DNA of 43,552 nt. Origin: an uncultured Sphingomonadaceae bacterium. GTDB taxonomy: Bacteria > Pseudomonadota > Alphaproteobacteria > Sphingomonadales > Sphingomonadaceae. This document shows, one piece after another, positions 36,772 to 43,430 of the stretch. The stretch covers positions 1 through 43,552 of the forward strand of contig CANLQG010000012.1 of the NCBI GenBank assembly GCA_947493195.1, in the 5' to 3' direction. Within the stretch, counting starts at the first letter, position 1. Every line of letters starts with the position of its first letter. Made by a program: the position numbers and the translations under genes. The notes below the pieces were generated by a model, which had not been told where the DNA came from, did not search any database, and was given only the letters and a program-made list of their open reading frames with translations.

Positions 36772-36819
36772 TGGTAGCGGAGGAGGGACTCGAACCCCCG
36801 ACACGCGGATTATGATTCC
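36772..36819 (-). other. attL scar: 3' half of a tRNA-Met(CAT) gene
   Basis: Read on the minus strand this 48-base stretch begins in the anticodon stem, contains the anticodon loop ATCATAA with CAT, the variable region, the T-arm (GGGGG TTCGAGT CCCTC) and the acceptor end CTCCGCT-A-CCA. The D-arm and the 5' acceptor strand are missing: the bases on the 5' side (36820 onward) do not pair with the rest. Such a fragment is the usual scar when an element integrates into the 3' end of a tRNA gene by a tyrosine recombinase. The intact tRNA should then be at the far (right) end of the element. No second copy was found in this window. Confidence 0.82.
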
Positions 36820-36833
36820 AACGGGAAAGTGGT

Positions 36834-36847
36834 GTAGACGCGTCTAC
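36834..36847. promoter_or_regulatory. 14-bp palindrome next to attL
   Basis: GTAGACGCGTCTAC is a perfect palindrome 14 bases from the edge of the tRNA fragment. Thirteen of its bases recur at 42422-42434, in the promoter of the small gene upstream of the integrase. A shared binding site for an element-encoded protein is likely. Confidence 0.75.
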
Positions 36848-36952
36848 GTGGATCATATGAATTCAATCCGCACTGCAAAATGACGCTGCTGGCTATGCGT
36901 CAATGTCCGCTAGCATCGCCCGACAAATTTTGACTGTTCACCGCGATTGAAA

Positions 36953-37531
36953 TCAGTCGAGAATGATGCGTTTCCCGAGCTTTTTCCCAAGATGATCCAA
37001 CAGCTTGTTGATACTGATAGTGACGAAATGCGCGGTGTGCTCCACTGCTTCAAGGAAGTCATGCAGCTCGTTTATTGGCATAGCTGTCGTCGCAAGATGG
37101 CGTATAACAAGACGGTCCCCTTCTTCGCGCACTGCCAATGTGAATCTTGCAAGGTCGGAAACGTCCGAGTGAGCTGCAACAGTATTGCGCAGTTCGATCA
37201 TGCGACGATGAACCCTCATTCCTTCGTCTGAACCTTTGTAAACTTGCTTCGGATTCAAGGTTGGAATGCCTGGTCCCGACTGCGAGAAGCATCGGCCGTA
37301 AGCCATTATCCCCGCGACAAATAGGGCTTGAGCATCGACAACGTCGTCGAACTTGCCGAGCCGCACTTCTCGGAGCTGCAATCGTCCAAAGCTCTCCGAA
37401 GCGCTGACGCAATTCAACAGAAGGTGATTCCAAAGGACCAGCCGCTCAAACCCCGAGGGATTTAGAGCGAATCCTTCAGTCACAACTCCAGCCAAATGCC
37501 TCTCATATTCAGCATCTGAGATTGTGCTCAT
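36953..37531 (-). CDS. HEPN-domain protein (putative RNase), last gene of island operon
   Basis: This 192-aa, mostly helical protein has the sequence IELRNTVAAHSD, giving Arg115-Asn116 and His121, an R-x5-H motif as in HEPN ribonucleases such as the AbiU2-like group. No other catalytic motif is obvious. HEPN proteins of this kind are common in toxin-antitoxin and phage-abortive systems, so an RNase or a regulated helical partner is a fair guess, not a proof. The ATG has AGG 9 bases upstream. It follows the 185-aa gene by 27 bases and that one follows the DUF3883 gene by 34 bases, all on minus, so one operon is likely. Its base composition is lower in GC than the backbone. Confidence 0.78.
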   Translation of the reverse strand: MSTISDAEYERHLAGVVTEGFALNPSGFERLVLWNHLLLNCVSASESFGRLQLREVRLGKFDDVVDAQALFVAGIMAYGRCFSQSGPGIPTLNPKQVYKGSDEGMRVHRRMIELRNTVAAHSDVSDLARFTLAVREEGDRLVIRHLATTAMPINELHDFLEAVEHTAHFVTISINKLLDHLGKKLGKRIILD

Positions 37532-37558
37532 AATCTAGAACCTGGCACCTGAGCTAAA

Positions 37559-38116
37559 TTATGAACGCGGCGCGTGAACACCGCCGCTTTTCAGCCACCG
37601 ATCAATAAGCTCATTGATATTAATTCCAAATCCAAAGAAATTTGGCTTCAATTCCATTACCTTATTCGCAGCTTCGAGAAGGTTGTCCTCTGACTGGAAA
37701 CGACCCAAGAACTCGTCGCTCTCTCCTCGAACGAAAGTGGACAGCAAGGTAAAAAACTGTTGCCATCCCCCAAACCGCTCCTCTGCATTTCGGAGCGGAA
37801 CGACAAGTCGCAAACTGTCTGAATGGAGTTTCTCAGGATGGTCATTCGTAATTAGCAACGCAGGCAACATCGCCAGAAACGTGCTATCCGTGTTTCCCTC
37901 GCCAAGATACTTCTTAGCCACCGACGTCGTAAATTGCTTCTTGTCCGTGCCAACCGCAATGACAGCATGGTTCCCGATGCTTCGGGCAATCTCCATGAAA
38001 TTTTGTTCAACCATATCATAAAGTGGTTCACGAAACTGACCATTCACGACAAAAACGTAGAAATTTATATTGTCGTCGACTGGAAGGTTAGCCAGTTCGT
38101 TCAGAACATACCCCAT
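37559..38116 (-). CDS. Unrecognised 185-aa protein of the island operon
   Basis: I do not recognise a family. The sequence suggests alternating strands and helices: INFYVFVVNG, a long helix, HAVIAVGT, then LPALLITNDHP, LRLVVPL, and two C-terminal helical stretches (WQQFFTLLSTFVRGESDEFL and EAANKVMELK). The LPALLI step is faintly like a cis-proline turn of thioredoxin-like folds, but no CxxC is present. No signal peptide or transmembrane helix is seen. AGGA lies 6 bases before the ATG at 38114-38116. It sits between the DUF3883 gene and the HEPN gene. The DNA is AT-rich; the 60 bases at 37621-37680 have only 21 G or C. Confidence 0.65.
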   Translation of the reverse strand: MGYVLNELANLPVDDNINFYVFVVNGQFREPLYDMVEQNFMEIARSIGNHAVIAVGTDKKQFTTSVAKKYLGEGNTDSTFLAMLPALLITNDHPEKLHSDSLRLVVPLRNAEERFGGWQQFFTLLSTFVRGESDEFLGRFQSEDNLLEAANKVMELKPNFFGFGININELIDRWLKSGGVHAPRS

Positions 38117-38150
38117 CACAGGTCCTTTTCAATTTCGGATAAGCTGGAGG

Positions 38151-39191
38151 CTACTCCTGCAACGTCGCCGTCACTTTCGCCGCTGTGCGATCCTCGAACT
38201 TCAGCATCCACTTACCATCTAAGGTGCACCACTTTTCCTCCACCCTGTCCACTAGAGCAAACTCGGTGATGACAGGATTGGCAAGCGCTTGGGTGACAAT
38301 CACAATTCGGTAATGAGCGCGCGGCCTTTTTTGACCCACATATTGTTTGAGACACGACCTTTCATTGACAGTCAATTCAGCAGACACATCGCGGCCAGAT
38401 CTGCCCTTCACTTCAATGTGGAGCACTTCCTCTTTTCGCGTAGCAAGGAGGTCAAAGCCGACGTTGTCTCGCTCTACCGACTTGACATGGTAACCCATGC
38501 CTTCCAGCCTTGATCCAACGGCCATTATCGCGGCAACCTCGATTTGTTTGCGCCGCTCTACGTCGACCATCCATTTGGAAGGAGTCTTCTTCGCCTTTTT
38601 GAGGCGCGACTTGTTCGATGACGGATTATCGAATTCAATGTCGGCGAGGATGGATTCAAGGCGTTTCATAGCCGTTGACCCAGACTTAGGGTAGAACACC
38701 TTCTGCTGACCTGGCCACGAACCTCCGGTCCGCGGCTGGCTTGGCCGAACAAATATTGGCCGATCGCTTGGCTCTAGCAGAACACAGTCTCGGGCCTTCG
38801 CCTTGCACCGATAACCGGCAATATCCTTCGGACCAACTCTACGATGTTTGGCGGTCTTACCGGTCGCCTCCTGATCTGACCTATAAACTGTCGCGTTTCG
38901 CCAGACTCCGACCACCGCTCGTCCACCCTGCTCAGGGTGTGGTGCGGTCCAAACAATGGTCGCACCGTTGAGCGTCGCAGCGTTGCGATCAACATTGAAA
39001 TGTTTTTCTAAACGGAGGTTGCCCGTCGGAGGAACATAACCATAGCAAACATCGTCAATGGCGCGAAAATTAAACATCTCGTGACCGTAGCCATGCTCTA
39101 AAGCGTATTTGAAGCCACCCGCGCTAAAGCTAGCTCGGTCACCGTCGTATTCTGCCATCCATGCTGTATGAAAAACAATTATTCCTGACAC
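38151..39191 (-). CDS. DUF3883 nuclease-like protein with an N-terminal WKNAtvYR-type domain
   Basis: This 346-aa protein has two visible parts. The N-terminal half has FHTAWMAEYDGD, EMFNF, VCYGYVPP and VVGVWRNATVYRS, a pattern I recall from a family of proteins that pair this domain with DUF3883. The C-terminal part has VGFDLLATRK followed by HIEVKGRSG, a D-x13-ExK pattern of the PD-(D/E)xK nuclease fold, ending in a beta-rich tail. A restriction-like DNA or RNA cleavage role is possible but unproven. I start at GTG 39189-39191 because the conserved IIVFHTAWM follows it; a GTG three codons earlier and the far upstream codon at 39338 are alternatives. It is the first gene of the three-gene operon. 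Confidence 0.75.
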   Translation of the reverse strand: MSGIIVFHTAWMAEYDGDRASFSAGGFKYALEHGYGHEMFNFRAIDDVCYGYVPPTGNLRLEKHFNVDRNAATLNGATIVWTAPHPEQGGRAVVGVWRNATVYRSDQEATGKTAKHRRVGPKDIAGYRCKAKARDCVLLEPSDRPIFVRPSQPRTGGSWPGQQKVFYPKSGSTAMKRLESILADIEFDNPSSNKSRLKKAKKTPSKWMVDVERRKQIEVAAIMAVGSRLEGMGYHVKSVERDNVGFDLLATRKEEVLHIEVKGRSGRDVSAELTVNERSCLKQYVGQKRPRAHYRIVIVTQALANPVITEFALVDRVEEKWCTLDGKWMLKFEDRTAAKVTATLQE

Positions 39192-39375
39192 TTGCGCCAC
39201 ACCCCCCCCAAACCTGTGGCGAACTGTTCGCACAAACGGCGTCGCTATAGAACCCCGTAAACACCTACCGCGCACAAAGTAATTTGGGCAAAGCAGAACC
39301 GATCTGAAGCGACAGTAAGGTCTGATATGCGTGGCCAACTATTATTCGCAGATGCGCAAATGGGGTTGAGATAGT

Positions 39376-39507
39376 TCACGCAGCCAGAAAACCTCGTTCT
39401 ATAAAGTCCGTCAGATCCACGTCCTTCGCGGGTTCCTGGAGCAATTTCTGATCGAAATCATAAGTCATGTTGATCAAGGAGTGTCTTAAGATAGTCTAGA
39501 TCTGCTT
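39376..39507 (-). pseudogene. Remnant of a tyrosine integrase C-terminus
   Basis: Minus-strand translation gives TILRHSLINMTYD, then FDQKLLQEPAKDVDLTDFIE and RGFLAA with a stop, 39 codons. It aligns without gaps to the last 39 residues of the intact integrase at 41085-42032, 23 of them identical. The codon before it is TAG where the intact protein has Gln276, and KQI before that matches KKI. The catalytic tyrosine (Tyr291 in the intact protein) is Asp here, so the remnant is dead. Farther upstream no continuous homology was found. The source was a diverged relative, not a recent copy. Confidence 0.8.
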
Positions 39508-39576
39508 AACGCTTGATGGTCGAAGGGCCATGCCACTAGCGGGAATGGGAGAAGGTTATTGGGTGACTGCTCTGCC

Positions 39577-41007
39577 CTAAAATGGCAACTCTCGCTTCTC
39601 GGAGCGTGTTCGCCTCACCCCGTGCTTCTCAGTCTTGAAACTAACTCCATCGACATGGTGAACTTCCAGCGATTCAAGGTCTATTTTGAGCTTTGGCACT
39701 CGTCCGTCGGCTTCATGATCGACGAACAGAGGCTCCGCTCCCCAGGGTATGTCGGGAAAGGGGTCATCATCGTCATCGCCTTCTTTCTCTTCTGCAGGCG
39801 GGACTTCTTCGTAAACAGAGTAGTGGATCTCTGGGCCGTCATCAGTGTCCCAATGCAGGTGCGCCCTGATCTCGGTTCCTTCGGCAAATTCCAGTTCCTC
39901 GACCTTGGATGCATCATGAAAGAGCGCGACGTTTTTGCCCTCACCTCCAACTTGCGCGGAACGATACAGGATGCCGTGCAACTCTGTGTCAGCTTTTTGA
40001 GCGAGGAAATCTGCGACCATCTGAGTGGCGAGATACTCGGAAGCCTCTTCATTGGGCATGACCGGCATGGTCATGCGTGAGGTAAAGCCTTTCAGGAAAC
40101 GGGCTTGAGCGAGTTTTTCTTCATATTCAGGATCGAAGATACTTCCCGCCACCAGAAGATCGCTCAACGCCTCGAGATCGAGCAAGCGAACATTTTCGAG
40201 AAGCTCGAAGTATCCGATAAGGACCGCACTTCCAACGGGAGGTCTTATTTCCGCGAGCGCGTTTTCTGACTTTGTCGCACCGTAAAACACCGAGATTCCT
40301 TGAGCGTTCATGCGACCCGCGCGCGCAAGGTGTGTGGGCGGACCTGCAAGCTCGATATCGGGACGTTTAAGGGCACGCTCGATATCATCGCCAATCGAAA
40401 ACACCCGTCCTCTGAAAAAGCCCTTCAGCTCGTGATCGGGTCCGGCATCCACGATGACCGGCTTGCCTTCTTCGGTGGTTTTCTCGGCAAGGCCGGCGAA
40501 GAGTTTGGTGAGGAAGGAGACGGCCTCATCATTGAAGAAACGCGACCTGCGTTTGAGAGAGGCTTCGACCTCATTCCAGCCGAACTGCATCTCGTAGTCG
40601 GACGGACGCTTCCATTCGTAGTGGCTGTCGGAATCGAACTCGCACTCGTCACCCATCTGCGCCATTTCCATGTCTAAATGACGCTGGCTCAGGATTTCCA
40701 GAATGTCGGTCGCTATATCTTCATCGACTTCGGCGGCTTCACCAATGGCACAAAGCACTGGTTCACCGTGTCGCTCAAAGCCATGCTCGCGAGCCATCGC
40801 CCATTCGATCCCTTCGGGCTGGTCGGATGTGCGGTAGTAGTGGCGCTCGAACGCGCCTTCTACGTAGTCGGCAAGTTCCTCGATTGTGATAGCGGGTTGC
40901 TTGTCACCGCAATAATCGCAGGTTTGCCCTTGCCCTTCTTTGACAATTTTGTCGCCGAGATATGCTTCACTCACACATTCGGCGCAGACAAACTTCTTTT
41001 CAACCAT
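39577..41007 (-). CDS. RES-domain protein with N-terminal zinc ribbon (HEPN/RES-NTD type)
   Basis: This 476-aa protein starts with a CxxC-x18-CxxC zinc-binding segment (Cys8, 11, 30, 33). A mostly helical, acidic N-terminal region (about 40-190) follows, like the HEPN/RES N-terminal domain. The RES domain (about 195-400) begins with FFRGRVFS, has ARAGRMN and SVFYGATKSENALAEIRP, which keep the Arg, Tyr, Ser and Glu of RES toxins that degrade NAD+. An acidic stretch (EKEGDDDDDPFPD) precedes the end. NAD+ consumption is a prediction from the family. No Xre-type antitoxin gene adjoins it, so it may act alone, self-controlled by its N-terminal domains. AGGA lies 6 bases before the ATG. Confidence 0.8.
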   Translation of the reverse strand: MVEKKFVCAECVSEAYLGDKIVKEGQGQTCDYCGDKQPAITIEELADYVEGAFERHYYRTSDQPEGIEWAMAREHGFERHGEPVLCAIGEAAEVDEDIATDILEILSQRHLDMEMAQMGDECEFDSDSHYEWKRPSDYEMQFGWNEVEASLKRRSRFFNDEAVSFLTKLFAGLAEKTTEEGKPVIVDAGPDHELKGFFRGRVFSIGDDIERALKRPDIELAGPPTHLARAGRMNAQGISVFYGATKSENALAEIRPPVGSAVLIGYFELLENVRLLDLEALSDLLVAGSIFDPEYEEKLAQARFLKGFTSRMTMPVMPNEEASEYLATQMVADFLAQKADTELHGILYRSAQVGGEGKNVALFHDASKVEELEFAEGTEIRAHLHWDTDDGPEIHYSVYEEVPPAEEKEGDDDDDPFPDIPWGAEPLFVDHEADGRVPKLKIDLESLEVHHVDGVSFKTEKHGVRRTRSEKRELPF

Positions 41008-41084
41008 CGGGAATCCTTATCAAGTGCAATAAGCACTCTCAATTGCAGTTCGGACTCAATCCCTCGAAACAAGTGCTTGAGAAT

Positions 41085-42032
41085 TCAAGCCGCCAGCAAT
41101 CCACGCTCCATTTCACCCATAAGGTCCACGTCTTTCGCCGGATCATGAAACAGGTGGCCGTAGACGTCATACGTCATGGTAATCGACGAATGCCCCAGCA
41201 TCGTCTGGATCTTCTTCGGCGGCCAGCCCTGCTCAATGAAGAGCGAGGCAGCAGCATGCCGCATAGCATGCAACGAGAACCTCGGAGCGCCCTCCCCATC
41301 GACGATACCGCACTTGAGCATGAGCGGCTTGAAAATGCGGTTGTAGATGTTCGAGTGTGTCTCGACATTGCCAATGCCATTCGGAAACACCAGGTCGAGG
41401 TCGCCCTGGGGGCAAGCAACCTTCCATGCCTTCAAGACGTTCGCCAGCGCCGGTCCCATAGGAATCTCCCGCCGCCCTGACCGGCTCTTGGTGTTGCCCA
41501 TGTCACAGTAGCGATCGGCTCGCTGCTTGACGGTGATGAGGTTGCGCTGGAAGTCGATCGCCGCCCAAGTCAGCCCTCGGAGTTCGGACATGCGCATGCC
41601 GGTCAGCAGTGCGGTCATGATGAGGGGCTTGTGGCGTTCTGGTGCGTTCGCGATTAGCGCCTTGATCTCGTCCTTGGTTGGGAAGACACGATCGGGATCG
41701 TGCCGTTCTGCACGCCGCAATTTCACGTCGCGCGCGACATTGTGTTTCACCAGCCCGCGTTCCTGCGCTGCACTGATAATTGACCGGAGCGTGGTGAGGC
41801 ACTTCTTCGCCATTGCTCGCGTGCTGTCTCGAAGCATGCTGTCGAGGAAATCGCGGACATCGACGGCCGACAAATCGTTGAGCAGCAGATCTCCTATCTT
41901 CGGCTCAATGTGGTTTTTCACATGGCCGCGGTAAGAGTGGAGCGTCGCGCGTTCGAGCTGTTCGAGTTCGCAGCGAGCGATCCAGAGCTTGGCTGCATCG
42001 CTAATGGTAACGGTGTCGGGAGAGAGGGTCAT
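41085..42032 (-). CDS. int: Tyrosine recombinase / integrase
   Basis: This 315-aa site-specific recombinase has an N-terminal SAM-like core-binding domain (residues about 8-95) and a C-terminal catalytic domain. The conserved residues are Arg147 in GMRMSELR, Lys182 in NTKSRSGRR, His255 and Arg258 in HAMRHAAAS, His281 in LGHSSITMTYD, and the nucleophile Tyr291 in VYGH. It is full-length, so it should be active. AGGA precedes the ATG by 9 bases. Together with the tRNA-Met scar it identifies an integrated element. The small HTH-like gene 76 bases upstream on the same strand may be a recombination directionality or regulatory factor. Confidence 0.94.
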   Translation of the reverse strand: MTLSPDTVTISDAAKLWIARCELEQLERATLHSYRGHVKNHIEPKIGDLLLNDLSAVDVRDFLDSMLRDSTRAMAKKCLTTLRSIISAAQERGLVKHNVARDVKLRRAERHDPDRVFPTKDEIKALIANAPERHKPLIMTALLTGMRMSELRGLTWAAIDFQRNLITVKQRADRYCDMGNTKSRSGRREIPMGPALANVLKAWKVACPQGDLDLVFPNGIGNVETHSNIYNRIFKPLMLKCGIVDGEGAPRFSLHAMRHAAASLFIEQGWPPKKIQTMLGHSSITMTYDVYGHLFHDPAKDVDLMGEMERGLLAA

Positions 42033-42041
42033 TTGAGCATA

Positions 42042-42075
42042 TCCTAGAGCGTTGGTTTATCCCGCTATTCTAGGA
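42042..42075. promoter_or_regulatory. Inverted repeat between the integrase and the small upstream gene
   Basis: TCCTAGA (42042-42048) and TCTAGGA (42069-42075) are a perfect 7-bp inverted repeat with a 20-base spacer, 10 bases upstream of the integrase start. The inner half overlaps the AGGA used as ribosome site. It may be a binding site or a weak hairpin; no T-run is present. Confidence 0.35.
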
Positions 42076-42108
42076 GACACGGAGTAGTCTGTCGGGTGGA
42101 TTCCGTGC

Positions 42109-42411
42109 CTATTCGCTGGGTTTTTGTGCCTTCAATTCGACCAACTCATCGCGGACATCTCGCATGACGCGGTTCACCTCTTTCAGGTGCGCGAGCACGA
42201 AGCGCTTTCGCTCCGCATGATCTGCGCGCATCCAGTGGTAAGATAGCTTAGCAGCCGCAGACTTCGGTCCAGTCTTCCTATACCCAGCCTTCTGCGTCGC
42301 TCGATAGACGGTGATCTTGCCGCTATCAATTTGAGCGAGAAGATCGCTGTGACCGTCCTTTTCTAGCCGGCGAAGCCAATATGAATTGTCGCGCTTGATG
42401 GGGTCAGTCAT
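42109..42411 (-). CDS. Small basic HTH-like protein upstream of the integrase
   Basis: This 100-aa protein is helical and basic, with a YWLRRLEKDG start, an HTH-like part (LLAQIDSGKITVYRATQKAG, then YRKTGPK) and a charged C-terminal helix ending in LVELKAQ. I know similar small genes beside element integrases but not a named family, so its role (excision control, repressor) is inference. The ATG at 42409-42411 is 7 bases after a putative -10, so the transcript would be almost leaderless; a longer frame to 42450 has no support. It is the first gene of a small-gene/int unit. Confidence 0.75.
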   Translation of the reverse strand: MTDPIKRDNSYWLRRLEKDGHSDLLAQIDSGKITVYRATQKAGYRKTGPKSAAAKLSYHWMRADHAERKRFVLAHLKEVNRVMRDVRDELVELKAQKPSE

Positions 42412-42418
42412 CGCGCGG

Positions 42419-42447
42419 CTATAGACGCGTCTACATAGCTGCGTCAA
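42419..42447 (-). promoter_or_regulatory. Promoter of the small HTH-like gene with overlapping operator palindrome
   Basis: On the minus strand TTGACG (-35, 42442-42447) is followed by 17 bases and CTATAG (-10, 42419-42424). The 12-bp palindrome TAGACGCGTCTA (42422-42433) overlaps the -10 and the spacer, so a bound protein would block transcription. A second copy lies at 36834-36847. Confidence 0.6.
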
Positions 42448-42732
42448 CAAGGTAATCGCTGGCGGTCTATTGATCGACTTTTTGCGGCGTCTAAACGGCT
42501 TCGTCAGTCACTTTTCAGTCCGAGGCCAAGCGGCTCCATGGTATACTGATGGCAAGCCACTTCCGGCCTGCGACAGACGGTTAGCGACCGCGCGTTGCCA
42601 TACGCACAAGGGATCTCGCCGCTTGCCCTGCGGCATATCGGTAGCCGGGAAGAAGACCGGAGCCGAGCGAGTGCGCGCACCGGGAAAATCAGCCGTTACG
42701 ACCGGCTGGTGAAAGCCCCGCTCCCATGTGAG

Positions 42733-43014
42733 TTAAAGGTTGCCAAAAAGATGGGGCTGACGCCCCTGCCCTGTGAGGATTGAAGGAAAGTCCAGCGGGG
42801 TGTGCCCAGCATGCGCTGGGTGACCGAACGGGCCGAGAGGCCGGGGTTTCGGAGCAGATAGGCTGGTAATGCGTTCCGCCAGCCTGATCGTCGCACGATC
42901 GATGCTCTCTACCACTTCCCATGGGATAACCAGGAATAACCCCTCCGCTGCCATGCTGATCTCTTTGCATGGTGGCGGGGGGATAAATGTCTTCCTTGGG
43001 ATGGTGTATTTCAT
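42733..43014 (-). CDS. Weak small open frame, possibly not a gene
   Basis: A 93-codon frame with an AGGA 5 bases before the ATG. The first roughly 50 residues (including LFLVIPWEVVESIDRATIRL) look protein-like, but the second half is Pro/His/Gly-rich and the frame runs through a terminator hairpin at 42745-42766. It may be chance reading of a structured RNA or a fused remnant. Confidence 0.28.
   Translation of the reverse strand: MKYTIPRKTFIPPPPCKEISMAAEGLFLVIPWEVVESIDRATIRLAERITSLSAPKPRPLGPFGHPAHAGHTPLDFPSILTGQGRQPHLFGNL
42745..42766 (-). terminator. Rho-independent terminator on the minus strand
   Basis: On the minus strand GGGGC-GTCA-GCCCC is followed by ATC and five T residues. The stem lies at 42753-42766 and the T-run at 42745-42749. 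It would end a minus-strand transcript coming from the hairpin-rich stretch to its right. Confidence 0.6.
42767..42900 (-). ncRNA. Candidate structured small RNA (unknown family)
   Basis: Four perfect stems follow one another: GATCGT/ACGATC (42886-42900, 3-base loop), AGGCTGG/CCAGCCT (42860-42885), CCGAA/TTCGG enclosing GGCC-GAGA-GGCC (42824-42852), and CCCAGC/GCTGGG (42805-42820). Read on minus they lead to the terminator at 42745-42766, the layout of a small RNA gene. I do not recognise the family, no promoter was identified, and the same bases carry a weak open frame. Confidence 0.33.
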
Positions 43015-43072
43015 GTCTTCCTAATCTGAATTCAAAATCAAATGGAACGGTGCTGCGCAGCAGCGACGTTCC

Positions 43073-43095
43073 GCTACCGGGCGAAGCCCGGTAGC
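43073..43095. repeat. Palindromic REP-like hairpin
   Basis: GCTACCGGGC (43073-43082) and GCCCGGTAGC (43086-43095) are a perfect 10-bp inverted repeat with a GAA spacer. Just to the left, GGAACG and CGTTCC (43045-43071 region) flank the palindrome TGCTGCGCAGCA. The arrangement resembles short intergenic palindromic repeats. Confidence 0.7.
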
Positions 43096-43195
43096 AATGA
43101 GACATGGAAACCATGAAGACCATGACGGTCACGGGAGCATGCGAGCGATGGAACACCGAAATCATGGAAGATGATAATCATAGATCAAGCTTCAG

Positions 43196-43276
43196 ATGGT
43201 TCGCATGGTTCGCATGGTTCGCATGGTTCGCATGGTTCGCATGGTTCGCATGGTTCGCATGGTTCGCATGGTTCGT
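43196..43276. repeat. 9-bp tandem repeat, eight perfect copies plus one variant
   Basis: The unit ATGGTTCGC is repeated eight times without change from 43196 to 43267, then once as ATGGTTCGT (43268-43276). Because the unit is a multiple of three, several frames stay open and read as simple tripeptide repeats (for example Trp-Phe-Ala or Glu-Pro-Cys); these are not taken as genes. Copy number is likely to vary by slippage. Confidence 0.95.
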
Positions 43277-43415
43277 GGTCTTCAGTTAGAGAACAACCAC
43301 CTTTGGTAGGTTTAGCTTTGTTCAATACCCTGGATATTGATTCCAAAGCATGCACGAAGACATCGGCAAGTTCCTGAATTCCCGGTGTAAATCCGAAAAA
43401 AAGAATTCCGCCATG

Positions 43416-43430
43416 GTTCACTAGGTGAAC
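43416..43430. promoter_or_regulatory. 15-bp inverted repeat
   Basis: GTTCAC-TAG-GTGAAC is a perfect 6-bp dyad with a 3-base spacer, of the size of a dimeric regulator site. No gene is clearly placed next to it. Confidence 0.35.

Noticed and set aside
36772..36850. A complete tRNA-Met gene
   Set aside because: Only the 3' half is present; the 5' side does not supply a D-arm or acceptor strand.
42785..42793. GGAAAGTCC resembling a segment of RNase P RNA
   Set aside because: None of the other conserved RNase P RNA regions was found near it, so the short match is taken as chance.
42689..43165. 158-codon minus-strand frame at the right end
   Set aside because: Low-complexity, no ribosome site, and it runs through several hairpins and a terminator.
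43196..43276. CRISPR array
   Set aside because: The 9-bp unit repeats directly with no spacers, so it is a simple tandem repeat.
43104..43421. Small genes reading Trp-Phe-Ala, Ser-His-Gly or Glu-Pro-Cys repeats
   Set aside because: These frames arise from the 9-bp tandem repeat and have no independent support.
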